DNA from: Phragmites australis | Lineage: Eukaryota > Streptophyta > Magnoliopsida > Poales > Poaceae | Assembly: GCF_958298935.1 (NCBI RefSeq) | Contig: NC_084943.1 | Location: 14,625,001-14,689,000 of the forward strand | Reading direction: 5' to 3' | Length of the DNA: 64,000 bases | Part shown: positions 56,533 to 64,000 of the stretch, piece by piece | Layout: each line of letters begins with the position of its first letter | Numbering within the stretch: position 1 is the stretch's first letter | Notes under the pieces: generated by a model | The model's database searches: none | Told to the model about the DNA's origin: nothing | The model's input: only the letters and a program-made list of their open reading frames with translations | Made by a program: the position numbers and the translations under genes

Positions 56533-56783
56533 GGGACACTAAGTATAGATCAAATCGAACCGTTGATTGGGTAAGTTAGTTTTGCAATTGGTCAATTAGT
56601 TGTAAAATTTATGTCGCGTGTTACCGAGGGGCAGTTGCGTCTTGTTTCCACTGGAATGGTTACGAGTCTCTTGCCATCACCCAACCCAGCTGACCCTCGT
56701 CCCGCCGTTAGCCCTAACCCAGCCGTCGCATAACCCGTCGACACCGTCTAGCTTCCCCTCGCCAACCCGCGTCAACATCCAAG

Positions 56784-58515
56784 TACTATTACAGAAATGA
56801 TTTAGTAGGACACTCCTGTACAGACACCTATTCGGAGCCGTTTATGCAAAAGGTATCACAAACGGTTCCAAAATAGAATCATCTGAAAAATGACGAGTAG
56901 TTTCCACGAAGTGGGACGTTTTAGTATAGATTGTTCGTATTTAAGGATCATCTATATTATTAATAGAGACGGCTCCAAAATATAACTGTCTGTACAAATA
57001 AGGTAGTTCAGATGGTTCTAATAGAAACCGTGCATCTCACTTTGCACATATAGTTTATACGATTCTAATGTAAGCCGTGAGTCCCACTTTTATGCAATAA
57101 AAGTCCCATAACCTTCTCCAACGCATGTACGCATGTACGAGTGCTTATCCTCTTTGATAAGCTCCTCAGATCCGACCCCCTCCCTCCCTATCTCCAGCGA
57201 GTACCTACCCCATCTTTGAACCGCCGCTGTCACCGCCATGGAGGCCCTCACGGAGATCGTTGCATCTCCACCGCTGCCATTGCTCGTCGCCTCCACTTCA
57301 CCGGCTCTGATGCCTACTGGAATCGGGGCATCTCCACCTGCGTCATCTGCGAGATCCACCTTTTGCTGATGAGATCCGTCTGCGAGATCCAATGGCGGTT
57401 CAAAGATGGGATTTTTTTCCTCTTTTGCGGATGAGATCCACCTTGTTGTTTGTCCTGCAAGTTCATGTCGGTCAACGAGGAGCTCGAGATGCTTTGCGCC
57501 AAGGTCGCCAAGCTTTACGAGATCAGGTGAGTCCCCTGCTCCACTCTCCACCGGATCTCGCCAGATGTTCATCTCGGTATTTCGCTCTCATTTTCACTTA
57601 TTTTTTAGTGGTTTTTTCCACACAGTGTGAACAAGAATGCCGCGTTCATCAGCCTCATGTCGCGCTACCTCAGGTAGATACCATATTCCCTTTGAATGCT
57701 TTGTGCCACGTCGATTTGTCACTTGCGCGGGGGGTTTTGATGGTTGTGGTGGCGTTTTTGCAGTGGCGAGGCAGAGCAGATTGAGTGAAGCAAGATACAG
57801 AGTTTGAGGATTCAATTTAGGTTTGATTAGGTATTATGACGAGGAGGCCTCTAGTGCCAGAGAGCGATGGCGTTCGACCTCGGGGAAGGGATGATGAGGC
57901 AGCAGGAGCCATGGCTGGTGCAGTGCCAGTACCTGAGTCAGGATGACATGAAAATGTAGCTCTGCATCCATCCATCACTGCTTACCAGTATCAGCTTGTG
58001 TTGTGTTGCAGAAGAAGTAGTAGCCACTAGTGTTCTTCCATTTTTTTTTCCTTTTTTTTGCTTCAGTCCTAGGTCGCCAATGGATCATACTAATGAGTGC
58101 ATCATGATTGATTAATGTTCAGACTGTTGCTAATTTATGAGTAATATATCTAGCCTTTTTCAAGATTCTGTGCTCAATACTTGCATTCATGCATGATGCA
58201 TGCAAAGGCACAGCAAGCAGCCATGGTGGACGGTGATTTTATTTTTTGGTATTTTTTGAGTTAGTACATACGGTTCTAAATTATGAGCTATCTGTACTCT
58301 TCCTAGTTCACAGATGGCTCCAATTACGAGCCGTTTATGATATTTCCTAGTACAGATAGCTTCAGTTACGAGTCATCTGTACAAATCTTTTGTACATACG
58401 ATTCAAAACCCGTATGTACAAATCTGATTTGTGCAGACTCTTTTTCATACATAGTTAAAAAAGCATTCCGTACGGGGTTTTCAAACCATCTGTACAAATG
58501 ATTTTTCTAGTAGTG
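56784..58515 (+). mobile_element. CACTA element carrying captured host exons
   Basis: The right end in inverse is CACTACTAGAAAAATCATTT; the left end TACTATTACAGAAATGATTT is the same with the first C changed. AAG flanks both sides (56781-56783 and 58516-58518). Both subterminal regions (56800-57070, 58250-58500) are rich in CTGTACAAAT and ACGGTTCTAA-type repeats in both orientations. The middle has no transposase but contains spliced-looking UDP-glucose pyrophosphorylase exons. Confidence 0.88.
57465..57798 (+). pseudogene. UGP: Captured UDP-glucose pyrophosphorylase exons (N-terminal)
   Basis: Plant UGPase makes UDP-glucose from UTP and glucose-1-phosphate. Three exons with intact GT-AG borders are seen: 57465-57526 (ATG; ending VAKLYEI), 57626-57673 and 57764-57798. 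Spliced, they give [26 protein letters not shown] followed by TGA and SKIQ, which is the conserved plant N-terminus [22 protein letters not shown] with Trp changed to stop at 57786. Similarity ends after SKIQ, so only a small N-terminal part was captured. It is read in the direction of the element's right end. Confidence 0.85.
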
Positions 58516-58518
58516 AAG

Positions 58519-60603
58519 CCGCCTCCGTCGCCCACCTACGACGCCGCCCAACCCGCCTCGTAGGCCAATCCATACCGCCGCCAACTAAGGAGCCAGCGCC
58601 GCCGCATACTCGGCTTCTTTCAGCCCTACCTATCTTCTTCAGCCCTCCATCTAATATGATCTAATAAGAGATTGAAGCAATTTCATGAAACCTTGAGGAC
58701 AAAATAACTTTGAATCTCCTGGTACAATCTTGAATTAACTTCACTTAGGAGTTGCATATCTTAATTATATGCTAAACTCTTTCCCCCATGACCTCATACA
58801 TTAGAATGTTACGATTATGGAGATAGTGTCAGGAATTAAATTTATTGGAAATAAGCAGTCAATTATGTTGCTGAGCCAGTTTGTGAGAGCTGACAAGAGA
58901 CAATTCATTTTAACAGTTGTTGAACCAGTCTGTGAAAGCCTGTTCATATATGTTCATCTCATGAACAATAAAAAAATTGAAACAAGTAATGACCCTACAA
59001 GCTCTTGTATCTTTTCATTCCTTGAACCCCAATTTTGTACAACTTTTTAGCAGAACAATTGCACAGATATTGTGCATTCCATTTGCATACTCGGGATGTT
59101 ATGGTGTTGATTTGAGAGGCTTAGTGGTTCAGTAGTTTGTTACTTCTATTGTTATATGATAACTCTATCATCAATTTGTTGTATTGAGAGGCCTAATACT
59201 TTTGCTCGCATTAATACGTACACACAAACATCGTAGAAGCCAACAACAACGCATGTACAAGGTAACTGGTATATGTCATCATCACGTTGATGACAGTCAA
59301 AAGAAAACAACATGAAGTAAGGTCTTTGGTTAGTTTCTTTTAACAGAGTGGTAACTAGTAAGGTGAAGCAGCTCCCATAATGGACCTGCCGAGTGTTCTG
59401 CTCCATATGAATCACCACAAAGCAAGTATTTGAACTCAGCATTTCAATTCTTGTCACCAATTCGGCATTTCAAATCTTGCACCTTTTCAATCTCCAACAT
59501 GCAAGTAGAAACAGACACACAACCATTGAATGTGAATTTTGAACTATCAGAATTCAGCATTCAAATCCATGTGCTCCTTGAATCTCTTTGTGCCAACATG
59601 TTCCTTTTGTTCTTCCAACCGAGGCCAAACCTGGAAATTAACTCATTATATGTTCATCCCACCTCATCGACCATCAGTCATTACTGTTAAAACATGTGAT
59701 GTCGATGGCGAGCAGGGCATCGACGAGGCTGAAGAAGAGCTGCAAGTTCGACGCGCACCGTAGTGGTGGTGGCAGCTGCGAGGGCTAGGGTTCTGCCCCT
59801 GCACACATCGCCCCCCCCCCCTACTACGCATCAATCTAACTAGAAGCAGTGCGCCGCCAACCTATCTTGAGGGCAAGGTGACCCGCACCCTTGGAGTCAT
59901 CCCTGACGTTGGGCGCAAGGGTGATGACATCAGCGTTGGCGCTGCTATGCAAAGCGAGGGGTAGCCACTAATCATGGTGATAACACCAACGTCAGTGCCA
60001 TGATGCTGGATACGGATCTGCCCTAACGCAGGAGCTGCCACCCAATCGACGCACATCCGCATGCCCCAATCGGCCAATCGTCATTGCCACTGACGCGCAC
60101 GGGCACCACCCTTCCATGATCTATCCTGACGCAGGCGCCGCCGCCCAGTCAACATACCTCTGCTTGCCCTAGTCGGCTGATCGTCACCGCCATCGCACGG
60201 GTATAGGAGACAAGAACAAGGAAATGAACGCCACTCTCAGAGAAACAAGGATGGGGATGCTCTGACGTACTGCACCACATCCGAGAAACAAAAGTATCGA
60301 TCTAAAAATAATAAAAAATATATTATCTATAAATTATTTCTTACTTAGATGCATAAAATTACTTACATGCCGTTACTTTTGTTTCGAATAATACCCTCGT
60401 ACTGCTTATATAATCGTATTACTCGTGGGAGTTTCACTAGTATTGAGTACATCTGAACCATTGGATGGGAGCTAATGAATGGCTCATGTTACACACACAC
60501 ATATACATGTTACACACATATGTATATGTATATGTATACATATATATATGTATGTATATGTATATGTGTATATGTATGTATACTTGCCAGATGGAATACT
60601 AGG
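58519..60603. other. Rest of the 4.1 kb insert; no gene recognised
   Basis: The GC-rich sequence interrupted by the CACTA element continues to about 58620, then becomes AT-rich. 59700-60200 is GC-richer again with short frames. The TCTGAACCATTGGATGGGA phrase at about 60450 is a loose direct copy of CGAACCGTTGATTGGG near 56560, close to the other end of the insert. C10 at about 59811-59820. No product can be named. Confidence 0.4.
60490..60582. repeat. AC/TA dinucleotide microsatellite
   Basis: ACACACACATATACATG, followed by a long TATATGTATATG series ending TATGTATAC. A compound (AC)n/(AT)n/(TATG)n simple repeat close to the right end of the 4.1 kb insert. Confidence 0.95.
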
Positions 60604-61088
60604 CGCGGTCCATTGAGTGCCCTGTGGATAAGTTAGGTCGTTTTGCCCATTTACTTTCGGTAAGAAATAAGTGATTTTGTGTGGAACTTTGTCTATTGAT
60701 ATCTTGACGGAAATTTATATTACACATGCATAGATTTCAAATAAAAAAGTTCTTTCATGATACAGTAATTTCTAACTTGCGGGCACAAATTCACTTGGAA
60801 CAAATGCTGTGTCAGCTGCTTCCATACGTGAAAAAAGAGAGGAAGCAACTTTTGGCATCCACATATTAAAAGAGCTTTTTTACCATCTTTATAGAGATAT
60901 CAAGAGGTACAGCTATTTATAACTTGGGAGATACAAAAATTTGGTACCTTGTAAGTTATAATTTTGGTACCTGTCGGTAACTTTACAAGGACAGTAAAAA
61001 AACCACTAACACTTAATTTGACACATAAGCTATATGCCAATGAAAAACGACTGTACGGTTTTCCTGATCTAAACCGTGTAACAAAAAG
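60604..61088 (+). repeat. 61 bp direct repeat, right copy, and block D copy 2 (right part)
   Basis: 60604-60664 repeats 56472-56532. From 60660 the sequence matches block D copy 1 at 46145-46400: GTAAGAAATAAGTxATxTTGTGTGG, TTTATAT, ATGCATAG(A/G)TTTC, GAGAGGAAGCAAC, AAATTATATGxCA/AAGCTATATGCCA. Confidence 0.68.
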
Positions 61089-61399
61089 TTACTATTTTTT
61101 TTTTTCAAAAAGACGGCAGGAGCTCTGCTGATTTTATATTAGAAGGGGATCAAAGTTTAGAGGTTACACAACTCTCGAAGGGGTGTTCATCTACCACTCC
61201 TTTTCCAGAAGTTACTACACTGCTTGAAAAAACCATCTAAATCCAACTCACTAGCAACAAAAGACTAGCATTTGGTCTGTAGCTCTCCAAAGGTTACCCT
61301 TCTTTGGTAGATATCCTCCTTGATTTTGTATGTGACCAGTGTTGATGGTAGGGCTTCGTTTTGCAAGGTTCTCTGATTGCCTTCTTTCCAAATATTCCA

Positions 61400-61741
61400 C
61401 TAAAAATATATTGTAATCCCATTAAAATCCTTCCCCATATGCTTGTCCACTCTCTTATTTGGCTCATGCCACCAATCCTTTAATGAGTGATGATCATTGA
61501 AATTCGGCAAACTTGCCATGCCGTACCACGCAACGATGCACGCCCAAACATCTTTTGTATAAGTGCAGTCCTTGCATAGATGAACTGGTGTTTCATTATC
61601 TTGTCCACATAGTTTGCACCTTTTGTCATGAGGCCATCCCCTTCGCGCGAGATTATCCGCCGTTAGAATCTTGTTTTGTAGGAGAACCCATGTAAAGAAC
61701 TTGCATTTTGGTTCAGTTTTCACCTTCCATATTGGCAGCAT
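61400..61741 (-). pseudogene. LINE zf-RVT zinc-binding domain
   Basis: A 113-codon open frame with WKVKTEPKCKFFTWVLLQNKILTADNLARRGWP then CKLCGQDNETPVHLCKDC, the C-x2-C...H-x4-C pattern of the reverse-transcriptase-associated zinc-binding domain of plant L1 elements, and VWACIVAWYG. It is the C-terminal portion of the LINE ORF2. It is open but isolated by stops from the polymerase part. Confidence 0.88.
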
Positions 61742-62139
61742 GTTAACTCTCAGTGTGGCTCCTAAGAATTGGATGTTGTAAGCACCCCTGGTGGTGTATT
61801 CCCCGTTTGTTGTCCATTGCCATGTAATTGTGTCAGAGACCTCTCTGTTAAGCTCAAACTCCTACAATCTCTCCCACAGAAGCACAGTTGATTGAGCACT
61901 TGTGTCCCACACTTCGCAACCAATGGTGCCCCCCCCCCCAGGAAGTTCTTGGCTTGCTGTTTCATTTTTCCTCCTAACAATGGTATATATCGATGGTGCT
62001 ATGTTTTTGGGAGCTTGGCCATTCACCCAGTTGTGGTGCCAAGACAATACCTTCTTTCCATCACCTACAGTGACCACTGTAGAGGCGTTGAAGAGGTCTC
62101 TATCAGTTTGGTCACAAGGTACTTGCATTCCAATCCATG

Positions 62140-63760
62140 ATCTTTCTTCTTCACACCATTGGAACCATAATCAGCGCAGACGCAATGCTCGTGTGAATTT
62201 CTAAAGGTCTAATACCCCTAACCCACCTAGTTTTTTTGGTTTGTTTACCGTGTCCTAGTTTACTAAACAGTGACCACCGCTAACTTTCTCTGGTTCTTCT
62301 CCCTTCCATAAGAAGCTGTGGTGAATGCGATCAATTTTTTATAGCCATTTCTGTAGTGGAAACACTTTAGTGATATGTCGGCTGTGAGGAAAGTATTGTA
62401 TTTACTAGAGTTTCTTGGCCTGATGGTGTTAACAATTTCCCCTTCCAACCTGGCAGTCAGCCACTTAGTTTGTCAATGAGAGGTTGGGCATCTACTCTGC
62501 GAAATTTCCTCGTGTGCAATGGCAAATTGAGGTATTTTCATGGGGAATTGGATGATCTTTCCAGGATAATTTTGTAGGATTTGATCTATAGGCTGCTCTG
62601 TGCATATGATGGGGAAGATATCAGTTTTATTCAAGTTTGTTATCAAACCTGAACATTTTCCAAACACTTTCATAATTTCATTTAGTGCTAAAAGCTCGTT
62701 CCGGTCTAGGTTGGCAAAAATAGCAGCAGCATCTGCATATAGGGAGCATCTCAGCAGCTGTGCTCTTGGGAGGACATGTTTGAGTAAATTTGCCTCTTAA
62801 AGAAATGATACACCATAGTGGATCAATTCCTAGAATAAAAAGCATCGGTGATAGAGGGTCTCCCTATAGCAGGTCTCTAGCATGCTGAATACTTCTTCCA
62901 GGGGAACCGTTTAAAAGAATACGAGACGAAGAAGAAGTTAGTAGGATAGATATACAATCTCTCCATCTTTATAAAAATGCTAGTGCCTCCATGACCTCAA
63001 GCAAGTATGCTCAATTGATTGAGTCAAAAGCTTTTGAGATGTCAAGTTTAATAAAAAGTACCGGACATTTTTTCCTTTGTAGACATACAAAAAGTTTTCT
63101 TGTATGCATCATTTCTTGACGAATGCGCTTTGGCTCCGTGATATCAGTTTCTTTAGCTTCGGTGCGAGACGATTGGCCACCAGCTTAGTAATAGCCTTTG
63201 ACAAGCTGCTAATCAAGCTTATAGGCCTATAATCTTCAACTCTTGTGGCATGAGTTTTCTTTGGCAAGAGTATAATATTTGCGCTGTTGATGAGAGGTAG
63301 CTTGGAGGCTCATAACTGATAAAAGCCCATGATGGCATCAATCAAATCCTCCTTAATTATATGCCAACATTTTTTTATAGAAGATGCCAATGAAGCCATC
63401 TGGTCCAGGTGATTTCTCTAAGGGCATGGCCTTGATTGTTTTGTAAATCTCTTCTTCTTGGAAGGGTCTTCAAGGCTAGTGAGATCAAATGCTTGATAGC
63501 CTAAGTTCCCAATGTATGGCCAACTCTCATTGTTTATTTGTACCCAGTTGATCCATGAAGTGGCGATAAAGTTCTTCTTTTTGCTAAGCTGTAATTGCCA
63601 GACTTGAGTTTGTTTGGAAATATTGTACGAAATGTTTTCTTCTTCTTGAGTTTGCCTTTATCTGAAAAAACTTGATATTCGTGTCTGCTTTTCGGATCCA
63701 TGTTAATTCGTAGTGTTCACACAAAAAACTTGATATTCGTGTCTGCTTTTCGGATCCATG
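62140..63760 (-). pseudogene. LINE reverse transcriptase with altered catalytic box
   Basis: Blocks in order: KADTNIKFF (63750), SPGPDGFIGIFYKK (63420-63380), INSANIILLPKKT and VEDYRPISLISSLSKAITKLVANRL (63290-63170), LDISKAFDSINW (63050-63010). Then SLYADAAAIFANLDRNELLAL (62742-62680), followed by MKVFGKCSGLITNLNKT. The catalytic YADD is YADA here, because GAT is replaced by GCT at 62728-62730. Stops and frameshifts also separate the blocks. The element cannot make an active polymerase. Confidence 0.88.
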
Positions 63761-63782
63761 TTAATTCGTAGTGTTCACATGC
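63667..63782. repeat. 58 bp tandem duplication inside the LINE
   Basis: AAAACTTGATATTCGTGTCT...GTGTTCAC is present twice, head to tail, with a 58 bp period (63669 and 63727). The second copy is almost identical to the first, so the duplication is recent relative to the rest of the decayed LINE. 58 is not a multiple of three, so it also shifts the frame. Confidence 0.93.
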
Positions 63783-64000
63783 TCTTTTCTTCTCAATTGC
63801 CACTAAACCCACCACTTTTGGTTTGAGGTATTTTATGAATGCCTTCTCTTGGTGATTTATAAGGTTGTGTGGAGATGCAGCCGTTAGGCCTCTCACGCGA
63901 ACAACGCTTTGGCTACTCCACCTGTCAATCCGTAAAATCCACCAGAAATCCCCAAATCCAATCCAAACCCCCACCTTCCTCCCCTTCGCTCCAACAGATC

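Larger units (their letters stand above)
61090..64000 (-). mobile_element. L1-type LINE, minus orientation, 5' part beyond the window
   Basis: A T12 run at about 61093-61104 followed by CAAAAAGACGGCAGGAGCTC marks the poly(A) end. Reading leftward-coded protein from the right edge: KADTNIKFF linker (63700-63760), reverse transcriptase blocks, and a C-terminal zf-RVT zinc-binding domain (61741-61400). This is the standard order of plant L1 ORF2. Many frameshifts and stops occur. A C10 run at about 61931 lies within it. Target duplications cannot be checked as the 5' end is outside. Confidence 0.88.

Overview
This is a 64 kb piece of a plant nuclear genome, almost certainly from a grass and probably a panicoid (inferred from the repeat families; the species is not proven). 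The evidence is GT-AG spliced genes, Copia and Gypsy LTRs with TG...CA ends, L1-type LINEs, Stowaway/Tourist/hAT MITEs, CACTA elements and Mutator-like elements (MULEs) nested in one another. Only one gene looks intact: a six-exon minus-strand gene (14450-17165) for the mitochondrial iron-sulfur co-chaperone HSCB. Nearly everything else is mobile DNA or its debris.

Layout. 1-238 is the end of an LTR inserted into a decayed LINE (239-2265). A 2.2 kb segment between two ~240 bp direct repeats follows (2403-5073). 5601-7204 is a Copia-type LTR. 7.2-10.5 kb is unassigned sequence with a MITE-like inverted repeat and a purine-rich minisatellite. 10542-13126 is an internally deleted Copia element with a perfect GTGAG target duplication. 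HSCB follows, with a SINE in intron 4 (14888-15074).

17349-45612 is dominated by three related MULEs. MULE1 (17349-20789) sits about 180 bp upstream of the HSCB start codon. MULE2 (about 20857-31842) and MULE3 (about 38762-45612) lie in the opposite orientation. The family carries three genes in one transcriptional direction: a MuDR-type transposase, a plant-mobile-domain (PMD) protein and a GRF-zinc-finger/coiled-coil protein. MULE1 keeps the transposase DNA-binding half, and MULE2 keeps the catalytic, SWIM and zinc-knuckle half. MULE3 has no transposase but has ~370 bp terminal inverted repeats. MULE2 hosts a CACTA element (24654-25969) whose empty site survives in MULE3. MULE3 hosts two solo LTRs (39219-40054, 42443-43909). 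Between MULE2 and MULE3 lie a small MULE, Gypsy debris, a probable Helitron end and a recurring low-copy block.

45.6-64 kb holds duplicated low-copy blocks, a truncated Copia element with recognisable gag, protease and integrase (49651-52061), a long LTR with an Asp-tRNA-type primer site (52184-53551) and three MITEs of different superfamilies (54390-55795). A CACTA element that has captured UDP-glucose pyrophosphorylase exons (56784-58515) follows, then a second LINE running off the right edge (61090-64000).

The most interesting item is the three-gene MULE family: its three copies have lost different parts, so together they show the ancestral layout.
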